DNA of 64,000 nucleotides, taken from positions 4,577-68,576 of the forward strand of contig DASWMI010000130.1 in NCBI GenBank assembly GCA_036399835.1. The letters run 5' to 3'. A program made the position numbers and the translations under genes. The notes beneath the pieces are model-generated. The model saw only the letters and a list, made by a program, of their open reading frames with translations. It ran no database searches and was not told where the DNA came from. Shown here piece after piece: positions 41,921 to 50,115 of this stretch; the first letter of the stretch is position 1, and the number at the start of each line of letters is the position of its first letter. Origin of the DNA: DASYML01 sp036399835 (GTDB lineage Bacteria; Acidobacteriota; Blastocatellia; Pyrinomonadales; Pyrinomonadaceae).

Positions 41921-44881
41921 TTGCATCCGCTTGACGAAAAGCTCGAATCGCTCAGACGCGACCTGCCGGACACGGAGGGCGCGCGCCTCTTTTGTGAGCG
42001 CGTCAAGGCTGAATCACCGCGCATGGCGAAGGCGCTGGTCCATGACGATGGACTGTTTTCGGATGCGCTCGCGCTCGCGGCTTGGAGTCCGCTGCTCTCG
42101 ACGACGCTCGCGCAGAATCCTGATTATCTCGGCTGGCTGGCACGCGAGCGCGCACACACGCGCGTCAAAACGCGTGAAGAGTTTGGCGAAGCGCTCTCTC
42201 GTTTTTCCCTGACACACTCGCAGCTTGAGACGCAGGTTTTGCTCGCACGCTTTCGCCGCCGCGAGCTGCTGCGCATCTATCTGCACGACATACGCCGGAC
42301 GGCGACGCTCGTCGAAGTCACGGAAGAGCTGTCGAACCTGGCAGATGCCGTGCTCGAATATGCGCTCGGCATCTCGCGTCAGGATTTGGATAACCGTTAT
42401 GGTCCACCGCAAAGAAGAGACGAGAAGGGACGACATGCAGCCTCTACCTTCTGCATCGTCGCGCTCGGCAAGCTAGGCTCCTTAGAGCTTAACTACGCCT
42501 CCGATATAGACCTTCTCTTTCTCTACTCCGACGACGGCAAGACGGCTGCCACAGGCACGCGCGGCGAGATTACCAATCGCGAATACTTCATCAAGCTCGC
42601 CGAGACCATCGCGCGCATCGTGGGCCAACCCGCAGGCGAGGGCGCGGCCTATCGAGTGGACCTGCGGCTCAGACCGCATGGACGCGACGGCGCGCTGGCC
42701 TCTTCGCTCGCGGAGGCCGTGCGTTATTACCGCGAGAAGGCGCATGCCTGGGAGCTTCAGGCATTGATTCGCTCACGCGCCGCCGCCGGAGACCTCTCGC
42801 TCTACGCGCGCTTTGCAGAGCGCGTGCGCCAGCGAGTCTATGCGCCGGAAGAGACCATCCGCCGCGCCCTCTCGAACGTGCGTCTCGCCAAGCAGAAGAT
42901 TGACCGTCATCAAGCGCATGACACGCGCGGGTTTAACGTCAAGCTCGGTCGCGGCGGGATACGCGAGATAGAGTTCATTACGCAGGCGCTCCAGCTAGCC
43001 TTCGGCGGGCGCGACGAATGGCTGCGCGCCGCTCACACTTTAATCAGCCTGGGCCGGCTGGCCGACCGACACCTCATCAACGAAAGCGAGCGCACACGCC
43101 TTTCAGACGCCTACACCTTCCTGCGCACGCTCGAACATCGCCTGCAAATGGAGCACGGGCTGCAAACACACTCCGTCCCCGAAGAGCCGCAGCATCGCGC
43201 TCTGGTCGCGCGTCGCATGAACTTTACGGGCGAGACCGCGCTTGAGGATTTTAATCGCGCGCTCGAATGGCACACGGGAAATGTTCGCGCCGCATACGAG
43301 CGCGTCTTCACAGAGGCAGAAGAATCTTTGGACCAGTCAGTCGCGGAGGATGAAGCAGAGGAGAAGAGAACTATTGAGGCTGGCAGGACGGCGCGCGTTG
43401 CAGTGGGCGAGAGCCATGAGCCGACGGCTGATGCGGAGACGATAGCCCTCAACTCCGCCGCACGCATCTTTGCTGCAAGGCTGACGGATTCCATGCATGA
43501 AGGAGCGGCTATCACGCCAATGCAGGTTGCATCTTTCGTGCGCGGGATTGCTGCGGAGTCGCTCAACGCTCATCGTGCGGTGATGCTGGCTGCGCGCGTC
43601 GCCTCTTCACTCGACAAGGCGGAGGCCGACTTGAAGCTTTCGCGCTCCTGTCTTGAAGCGCTCGTGCGTCTGTGCGGCGCTTCGGAATTCTTCGGCGAGC
43701 TGCTCGCGGCCAATCCGGCTCTCCTCAAGGGGCTGCCTCTTCAGGCTTCCGCGCAGGACGTGCCGGATTATCGCTCGCTACTGAGCCGCGCCGTCGAAGG
43801 TGAAAAGGGCTTTCGCGCGGAGTTGTCAGCGTTGCGTCGCGGCTGGTCCAGGCTGCTCGTCGAAACCGGAGCGCTCGATGCGTCCGGCGCAATCTCTATG
43901 CATGAATCCAACCGCCGCCAGACGCTGCTTGCCGCCGCAAGCCTGGATGCCGCGTACCTCGTCGCTCGCCGCGAGCTGGCACGCCGCGAAGGAGAGTTAA
44001 CCACAGAGCCTGTCTTGGCCGTGCTCGGGCTGGGACGCCTCGGCGGGGGCGGCATGGATTACGGCTCCGATTTGGATGTCGTGCTTGTTTACGATGATGC
44101 TGCGCCGTCGCCTCTCAAGCATCTCACGCACGGGGAGGCTTACGCTCGTTTGAGCGAGCTGATAGTCGCCACCCTTTCAAGCGTGACGCGCGACGGCTAT
44201 CTATATCGTGTGGACCTGCGGCTCAGACCCGATGGCCGTCATGGTCCAGCCTGCTCCGGCGCGAACAGTTTTTTAACCTATCTGCGAGAGCGCGCGCTGC
44301 CCTGGGAGTGGCTGGCATACGTCAAGCTGCGCGCGGCGGCGGGCGATGCGGAGTTTGGCACGCGCCTCGAAAAAGAGGCCCGCCGCGAGATACATCAGGC
44401 GGCGCAGGGAACTGGCGCGGAAGCTTTGCGGGCGGAGACGCGGCGCGTGCGCGAGCGGCTCGAAGCAGAGAAGAGCGGCAGGCACAGGCGCGCAGGGTTG
44501 GAGATTAAATACGGGCCTGGCGGGATGCTCGATGTTTATTTTGCGACGCGCTATCTGCAACTGAGAGACAACGTGCAGGACGAGGGCCTGGACCGCTCGA
44601 CGCGAGCCACGCTCGAACGTCTGCACGCCGCCGGCTCGTTGAATGCGGAGGATTACGCGAGCTTTAAAGAAGGCTATGCGCGTCTGCGCGGGCTGGACCA
44701 CTCGCTGCGCCTCATCGTCGGGCGCTCGACGCGTCTCCCGGTCGCGGGCCACCCGGCCCTACAGGACATCGCGCAACAGCGCGGCTACGGCTCGGCCACA
44801 CAAATGATTGAAGACATCTCAGCCCACATGCGGAGCATACGCGCTGCCTATGACCGCGTGACAATGGAAACGATGGAGTAG
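41921..44881 (+). CDS. glnE: Glutamine synthetase adenylyltransferase/deadenylase GlnE
   Basis: 986 aa if it starts at the TTG at 41921; the frame is open to an ATG at 41831, but that stretch is an intrinsic terminator and would encode an odd hydrophobic segment. Two nucleotidyltransferase domains are present, each with its SDxD motif: ELNYASDIDLLFLYSDD in the N-terminal half and MDYGSDLDVVLVYDD in the C-terminal half, with RLRPHGRDGALASS and RLRPDGRHGPACSG. The enzyme adds AMP to a Tyr of GlnA and removes it. GlnA at 39623 has the matching Tyr. A Glu-rich linker of about 60 residues (SVAEDEAEEKRTIEAGRTARVAV) separates the two halves. Start assignment is uncertain. Confidence 0.94.
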   Translation: MHPLDEKLESLRRDLPDTEGARLFCERVKAESPRMAKALVHDDGLFSDALALAAWSPLLSTTLAQNPDYLGWLARERAHTRVKTREEFGEALSRFSLTHSQLETQVLLARFRRRELLRIYLHDIRRTATLVEVTEELSNLADAVLEYALGISRQDLDNRYGPPQRRDEKGRHAASTFCIVALGKLGSLELNYASDIDLLFLYSDDGKTAATGTRGEITNREYFIKLAETIARIVGQPAGEGAAYRVDLRLRPHGRDGALASSLAEAVRYYREKAHAWELQALIRSRAAAGDLSLYARFAERVRQRVYAPEETIRRALSNVRLAKQKIDRHQAHDTRGFNVKLGRGGIREIEFITQALQLAFGGRDEWLRAAHTLISLGRLADRHLINESERTRLSDAYTFLRTLEHRLQMEHGLQTHSVPEEPQHRALVARRMNFTGETALEDFNRALEWHTGNVRAAYERVFTEAEESLDQSVAEDEAEEKRTIEAGRTARVAVGESHEPTADAETIALNSAARIFAARLTDSMHEGAAITPMQVASFVRGIAAESLNAHRAVMLAARVASSLDKAEADLKLSRSCLEALVRLCGASEFFGELLAANPALLKGLPLQASAQDVPDYRSLLSRAVEGEKGFRAELSALRRGWSRLLVETGALDASGAISMHESNRRQTLLAAASLDAAYLVARRELARREGELTTEPVLAVLGLGRLGGGGMDYGSDLDVVLVYDDAAPSPLKHLTHGEAYARLSELIVATLSSVTRDGYLYRVDLRLRPDGRHGPACSGANSFLTYLRERALPWEWLAYVKLRAAAGDAEFGTRLEKEARREIHQAAQGTGAEALRAETRRVRERLEAEKSGRHRRAGLEIKYGPGGMLDVYFATRYLQLRDNVQDEGLDRSTRATLERLHAAGSLNAEDYASFKEGYARLRGLDHSLRLIVGRSTRLPVAGHPALQDIAQQRGYGSATQMIEDISAHMRSIRAAYDRVTMETME

Positions 44882-44891
44882 TAGCGCGTGA

Positions 44892-44985
44892 AGGATGAAG
44901 GACAAGCTATTGGTCCATTGATTCATTGTTTGTCGCGTTGTTGAATCAATAACAAATCAATCAATTCTTGTATTTCATCCCTCAT
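44892..44985. repeat. Inverted-repeat-like gap filler with 'gatgaaggacaagctattg'
   Basis: gatgaaggacaagctattg at 44894-44912 is identical to 28955-28973. Further near-complementary words (ttgattcattg, aatcaataac, and a final tttcatccctcatc) follow. It lies between glnE and the convergent small zinc-protein gene. Confidence 0.6.
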
Positions 44986-45012
44986 CATCGCTGCGGCCCT
45001 CGTCGCTTTTTG

Positions 45013-45255
45013 TCATCCTTTAGTCTCGGCGTGGGTTTCTTCGTGCCAGCAGCGTGTGCACCAGCGATGGGTTGCCGCGCGTTCTTCTTCAGGGTAGTCG
45101 GCTGAGGCGGGCAGGCGGCGCACAACCAGCCGCTCCTCTTCGCTCAGCTCTCGCCATGCGCGCAGGCGCTGCATCCCACAGCGCGGGCATCTCTTGTCAT
45201 GTTGAGCATGCATCTTTATCGCCAACCGTTGAGAGCGAACATCCGGGGGAGACAT
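45013..45255 (-). CDS. Small Cys-rich zinc-ribbon-like protein
   Basis: 80 aa. Two Cys pairs, CPRC near residue 23 and CTRC near residue 66 (RWCTRCWHEE), are spaced as in a small zinc ribbon with a helical region (WRELSEEERLVVRRLPASA) between them. The segment is basic and lacks a signal peptide, so it is probably cytoplasmic. A shorter start at the ATG at 45213 is also possible. Transcribed towards glnE. Function unknown. Confidence 0.6.
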   Translation of the reverse strand: MSPPDVRSQRLAIKMHAQHDKRCPRCGMQRLRAWRELSEEERLVVRRLPASADYPEEERAATHRWCTRCWHEETHAETKG

Positions 45256-45377
45256 CTTCGCCGGCTTTGAGAGAGCCGTTCAATTCCTGCTCTTGATTTG
45301 AGAATAGAACTCAAAGCGAGTTAATATCAGGAACGACTTTAACCGACTCTCCTGAAAAGAAGAAAGCACGCCTGAAG

Positions 45378-48305
45378 ATGATTTCGACCGGACGCTCTTT
45401 GGCCGCCCTGGCTCTGCTCCTCAACTGCCTGACCCTCATCTCTTTCGCGCAGCGCGAGGAACCCAGGTTCGACTTTTACGCGCGCGGGCCATATCGCGAA
45501 TCCGTCCCGCGCCCGCAGAGCGTGACGCGCTTTGACGTGGGCGAGTTTCATACCAACTACGCGACGATGGAGCGCTATCTGGACCGGCTCTCACAGGCCG
45601 CGCAAGACCGCGTGCGCGTCTTTGACATAGGTGAAACCAGCGAGCATCGCATGATGCATCTGGTCGCCATCACAGCGCCCGAGAACTTACAGCGGCTGGA
45701 CCAGATAAAAGCCAATCTCAAGCGCCTCTCTGACCCGCGCACGCTCTCCAGTGAAGAAGCAGAGCGGCTCACGGCAGAGACGCCGCTGGTCGTCTGGCTG
45801 GCTTACACGATTCACGGCAACGAGTCATCTTCATTCGAGGCGATGATGCAGGTCGCCTACCAGCTCGCCGCCTCGAACGAGCCTGCGATGCTCGAAGTGC
45901 TGCGTAATTGCGTGGTCGTTATCATCACAGGCGAGAACCCTGACGGGCACGAGCGCTTCGTCACCTGGTACAACTCAAACGGCATAGGCAACGCTGAGCC
46001 TCTGGCACAGGAGCACACGGAACCCTGGTCCGTCTACGGTCGCCTGAACCATTATCGCTTCGATCTTAACCGCGACAACATCGCTTCGACGCAAGTTGAG
46101 ACGCGTCACATGCAGCGCGCCTATCTGGAATGGAATCCGCAGGTCGCAGTGGACCATCACGGCCAGCCGTCGCAGTATTTCTTTCCCCCCGCGGCGCTCC
46201 CCATCAATCCGAATCTGCCGCCCGCACAGACTTCCCGCTGGCTCACGGCTTTCGGCAGGGCCAACGCCGCTGAGTTCGACGCGCGCAACTGGGATTACTA
46301 CGTCCGCGACATCTTCGACCTCTTCTATCCTGGCTACTGGGATTCCTGGCCGAGCCTCAACGGCGCGACCGGGATGACCTACGAAACGGACGGCGGCGGC
46401 GCGAAGGGCCTCAACTGGAAACGCGACGATGAGACTATCGTCACGCTGCGCTCATCTATCGCCAAGCACTACGTCGCTTCGCTGGCGACGCTGGAAACCG
46501 CCTCGCGCAATCGCCAGTCAAGGCTCAAGGATTATTACGAGTTTAAGCGGAGCGCGATTGAAGAGGGCCGGACCGGAAGCATCAAACGCATACTGATTCT
46601 GCCCGGCAAAGACCCCTTGCTTGCGGCTGAGCTGATAGAAGTGCTCTTGCGCGCAGGCGTCGAAGTGAGCCGCGCGGACGCGCCCTTTCGCTCTGCGAGC
46701 GCGCACGCCTACACGGGACAGGCGGACGCGGCGGCTGTCAGGGATTTTCCCGCAGGCTCTTACATAGTCGAATTGGCCCAGCCGCAGAAACGCCTCGCCA
46801 AAGCACTGCTTGAGCCGAACACGGAGCAGGACGCGGCCTTTGTGCGAGAGCAGTTGGCGCGTTTCGCTCGCAACCAGCGGCGCGGCGCGAGTGCTCCGAA
46901 AGAGGAGTACGGATTTTATGATGTGACGGCCTGGGCCTTGCCTTTCGTCTTCGGCGTCGAAGCCTACTGGACCGAAGACGCGGGGAACGTCAACGCGAGC
47001 GCCCTGCGCGAAGGACAGGCTGAGAGCGCGGCCATGCAGGTCAGCACAATCCGCGCGAGCATCGCTTACATCATCCCTTACGAGCGCACAGGCTCATCCG
47101 CGCTCGCCTATCGCCTCCAACGCGAAGGCTTCAGGCTGGCGGTCGCAACGCGCACGCTCAACGCGGGCGGGCGCGATTGGCCGCGCGGCACTCTGGTTGT
47201 ACGCGTCTCGCGCAATCCGGAATCGCTCCACGAAGCTATCGCTCGACTGGCCCGCGAGACCGGCGTACAGGTCGCATCCGTCAACAGCGGCTTTGCGGAA
47301 ACGGGCGAGACGGGCGTCGGGTCCGAAAACGTTATCTCGCTCAAACAGCCGCGCATCATCGTGGTCGCGGATGAGCCTGTGGACCAGACCAGCTACGGCT
47401 CTATCTGGTGGCTCTTTGACCGCTACAAGGTAGACTTTACGCCGATGACGATTGATGCCATCAAGAGCGCCGCGCTTGATCGCTACAACGTCATCATCAT
47501 GCCCGACGGCTCGCCCGGCGCTTACTTCGCGGCTTTCGGCAAGACGGGCGTGGACGCCCTGCGCGGCTGGGTCGAGCGCGGCGGGACGCTCGTCTGCATC
47601 AAGGGCGCAGCCGTCTTCGCCGCGCTCAAGGATGTCAACCTCACTTCATCGCGTCTGGTCGGCAGCGACGAGGACGAGCAAAAAACAGAGAAAGCACAGG
47701 AAGCGGAAACAGCGCCGCCCTCATCTTCGCCCGCCGCACAAACTGGACCAGCCGCAACCGGCACGAGCGGAGCAGCAGGAGCAGCGACGCCAAAGACCGC
47801 CCAGACGAGTAGGGGCAGGCGCGCGGAGCAGGGCCAGACGGGAACCGAGGAGCGGCGCGAAGAGTTGGACCAGACCGAAAAGCTGTCGGGCGCGCCGCCC
47901 GTCCTCCCGCCCATCGCCTCGCCTTCGGCGCGACCGGGGAGCGTGCCGGAAGGCGTGCCCGGCGCGATCATGCGCGCCACAATAGACCGCACGACCTATC
48001 TAACTTACGGTTATGAGGAAGAGACGCTGCCCGTACTCGTCGCTTCGGGCTTCTTCTTTCGCCCGTCTAAGGAGGGCCAGAACGCCGTCGTCTTCAGCCC
48101 GAACTCAAAGCAGGCTCTACGCATCTCAGGCTTTACCTGGCCCGACAATACCGAAAAGCTTCTGGCCGGGACAACCTATCTTTATGAAGAGCCGACAGGT
48201 CGCGGCCATGTCGTGCTCTTTGCCGAAGACCCTAACTTTCGCGGCTTCTGGCGCTCGACGACGCGGCTCTTCTTTAACTCGTTTCTATTCCCCACGGCGT
48301 TTTGA
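45378..48305 (+). CDS. Secreted M14 family zinc carboxypeptidase
   Basis: 975 aa with a signal peptide (SLAALALLLNCLTLISFAQ). The M14 domain starts near residue 55: YTIHGNESSSFEAMMQ holds the zinc ligands His and Glu, TGENPDGHERF follows, and AVDHHGQPSQYF gives the last His. A second region from about 560 carries a class-I glutamine amidotransferase-like fold (IIVVADEPVDQTSYGSIWWLFDRYKVDF, YNVIIMPDGSP), a known C-terminal companion in this family. A low-complexity Ala/Glu/Gln/Pro-rich linker (about residues 765-860) interrupts that part. The enzyme likely removes C-terminal residues from exported peptides. Start ATG at 45378. Confidence 0.9.
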   Translation: MISTGRSLAALALLLNCLTLISFAQREEPRFDFYARGPYRESVPRPQSVTRFDVGEFHTNYATMERYLDRLSQAAQDRVRVFDIGETSEHRMMHLVAITAPENLQRLDQIKANLKRLSDPRTLSSEEAERLTAETPLVVWLAYTIHGNESSSFEAMMQVAYQLAASNEPAMLEVLRNCVVVIITGENPDGHERFVTWYNSNGIGNAEPLAQEHTEPWSVYGRLNHYRFDLNRDNIASTQVETRHMQRAYLEWNPQVAVDHHGQPSQYFFPPAALPINPNLPPAQTSRWLTAFGRANAAEFDARNWDYYVRDIFDLFYPGYWDSWPSLNGATGMTYETDGGGAKGLNWKRDDETIVTLRSSIAKHYVASLATLETASRNRQSRLKDYYEFKRSAIEEGRTGSIKRILILPGKDPLLAAELIEVLLRAGVEVSRADAPFRSASAHAYTGQADAAAVRDFPAGSYIVELAQPQKRLAKALLEPNTEQDAAFVREQLARFARNQRRGASAPKEEYGFYDVTAWALPFVFGVEAYWTEDAGNVNASALREGQAESAAMQVSTIRASIAYIIPYERTGSSALAYRLQREGFRLAVATRTLNAGGRDWPRGTLVVRVSRNPESLHEAIARLARETGVQVASVNSGFAETGETGVGSENVISLKQPRIIVVADEPVDQTSYGSIWWLFDRYKVDFTPMTIDAIKSAALDRYNVIIMPDGSPGAYFAAFGKTGVDALRGWVERGGTLVCIKGAAVFAALKDVNLTSSRLVGSDEDEQKTEKAQEAETAPPSSSPAAQTGPAATGTSGAAGAATPKTAQTSRGRRAEQGQTGTEERREELDQTEKLSGAPPVLPPIASPSARPGSVPEGVPGAIMRATIDRTTYLTYGYEEETLPVLVASGFFFRPSKEGQNAVVFSPNSKQALRISGFTWPDNTEKLLAGTTYLYEEPTGRGHVVLFAEDPNFRGFWRSTTRLFFNSFLFPTAF

Positions 48306-48437
48306 CAAAAGACACGGGAGCGTGGACCATGTATGCTGGATGAGGGTTGATGCAGCAAGGCAAGAGAACGCCTGGCGGTCGTCAATCGTCTATGGCAGGT
48401 GGACCAGTGTTGGAAAACTTTTTCAGAGGTGGACCGA

Positions 48438-48920
48438 GTGTTCAAGATCAAGGCTGATTACAGCGAGCAGGTGGAGTTAAAGACAAGCTTGGAGCGAGCG
48501 CGGGAATTCTTCGGTGAGCTGCGCAACTTCGTCGAGTTGATGCCGGGTGTCGAAGCCATCAAGACACAGGCGGGCGGCATCAAGCTCTTTATGGTCAAGG
48601 CGGAAGTGCCAGCGCTCGGGGCCATGCGCGCGGCCTTTGCCGTAGAGCAGACGGAGGATAGCCCCTGGCGTATAGAGTGGTCTCCGGCGCGCGGCGAGAA
48701 GGGAAACTTTCTGCGCTACGTCGCGGCCTTTGAAGAGCGCGGGACACGCACCCTCGTGCGGCTCGCGCAGCACGTAGAGATGCGCCGCCAGCACGCCAGA
48801 GAGCTGCACATCTTCGCGGGTCTCGTCGGCGAGGGACGCATCAGCGCCGAGATGCAAAAGCACGTCACGACGATGATTAAAACTTTCCTCCAACGCGCCC
48901 GCACGAAGTTGGAAGACTAA
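48438..48920 (+). CDS. SRPBCC/START-fold protein of unknown function
   Basis: 160 aa from GTG at 48438, preceded by GAGGTGG at the right distance; a longer frame to an ATG at 48399 is less likely. FKIKADYSEQVELKTSLERAREFFGELRNFVELMPGVEAIKTQAGGI begins as SRPBCC-fold proteins do, with the usual helix-strand order, and the central IEWSPARGEKGNFLRYVAAFEERG and last long helix complete it. Such proteins bind hydrophobic ligands. No catalytic residue is evident. It follows the M14 gene by 132 bases. Confidence 0.75.
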   Translation: MFKIKADYSEQVELKTSLERAREFFGELRNFVELMPGVEAIKTQAGGIKLFMVKAEVPALGAMRAAFAVEQTEDSPWRIEWSPARGEKGNFLRYVAAFEERGTRTLVRLAQHVEMRRQHARELHIFAGLVGEGRISAEMQKHVTTMIKTFLQRARTKLED

Positions 48921-49018
48921 CTAAAAGTCAACCCCTCCTCCCTTCGACTCGAACGCCTCTCTCTCCTCGGGCGGGAGCGATGCGCCGGGGTTCTTTCTCA
49001 GGATGTTCCCACACGAGC

Positions 49019-50008
49019 TTACTTGCTAGGCTTCCAGACAAGCTTTCCGGTCTTATCTATATAACCCTGCCTGCCGCCGAGCCAGACCTTTGCCAGCCCT
49101 TCGCGGAAATCGAGCGCAGAGTCGAACTGCGGCTTGATGACGGCTGCCCCTGTCTTATCAATATAGCCATGCTTGCCGCCCGTTTTGATTAAGGCCAGCC
49201 CTTCCGAAAAGCCGCTGGTCCAATCAAGCTCAGCCGGGATGACGACGCGGCCAGTCTTATCTATGTAGCCGAACTTGTTATTGATGATGACGGGCGCGAG
49301 TCCTTCGTTGAAAATTCCGGCGTAGTAGAATTGCGCCGCGATGACAATCTTTCCGCTCTTGTTGATATAGCCGTACTTGTCGCCCATCTTGACGCTCGCC
49401 AGCCCTTCGGAAAAATTGTACGCCGCGTAATACTCGGGCTTGACGACCATCTTCCCGCGCTTATCAATAAAGCCGTGACGGTTATTCATGACGACCAGCG
49501 CGAGACCGTCGTGAAAGCTGAAGGCCTTGTCAAACTGCGGCTTGATGACAATGCGACCGGCGTGATTGATAAAGCCGTACTTACGGTCCAGCATGACGAG
49601 CGAGAGGTTTTCCGTAAAGCCTTCGACGGCATCGAACTGCGGGGCGATGACGAGCTTTCCGCCCTTGTCTATAAATCCGCGACGCGGACTAGGACCGCCG
49701 ATCTGGACGGCGGCCATGCCTTCGGAAAAACGCCCTGCGAAATCCACCTGCTGTAAATCAATGACCATCTTGCCCGTGTGGTCTATCACGCCGCGACGAT
49801 TGCCCTGCCTGACATAAGCCAGCCCTTCCGTAAACTCCCAGGCATCGTCGAACTGGACCGGAATCACCAGCTCGCCTCTTTTATCTATGTAGCCCCATTT
49901 GCCGTTCTGCCGGACGGGGAAGAGATCGCCCGCGTCCTTCCTTTGGCCCGGTGCGGCTTGGGAGAGCGCCGCCACCGTGATGAGTAATGCAAGTAGCATT
50001 TTCTTCAT
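49019..50008 (-). CDS. Secreted WG-repeat protein
   Basis: 329 aa with a signal peptide (MLLALLITVAALSQAAPG). The mature protein consists almost wholly of eight full WG repeats plus one partial: each has the form GYIDKTGKIVIKPQF...FSEGLA with a period of about 35 residues, for example at KWGYIDKRGELVIPVQF and KHGYIDKTGAAVIKPQF. The repeats are thought to form a repetitive beta structure used for binding on the cell surface. Start chosen at the ATG at 50008, since it begins the signal sequence; the frame is open further upstream to 50068. Substrate unknown. Confidence 0.88.
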   Translation of the reverse strand: MKKMLLALLITVAALSQAAPGQRKDAGDLFPVRQNGKWGYIDKRGELVIPVQFDDAWEFTEGLAYVRQGNRRGVIDHTGKMVIDLQQVDFAGRFSEGMAAVQIGGPSPRRGFIDKGGKLVIAPQFDAVEGFTENLSLVMLDRKYGFINHAGRIVIKPQFDKAFSFHDGLALVVMNNRHGFIDKRGKMVVKPEYYAAYNFSEGLASVKMGDKYGYINKSGKIVIAAQFYYAGIFNEGLAPVIINNKFGYIDKTGRVVIPAELDWTSGFSEGLALIKTGGKHGYIDKTGAAVIKPQFDSALDFREGLAKVWLGGRQGYIDKTGKLVWKPSK

Positions 50009-50115
50009 GGTCTTTGATAACACACCTCGCATCCGTTTTGGGGGAAGAGCAAACCGCAGTTTCATCATTGATGAAGATAATTCAAACGCTGCCAGAGAGC
50101 GCGCCAGCTCAGAGG

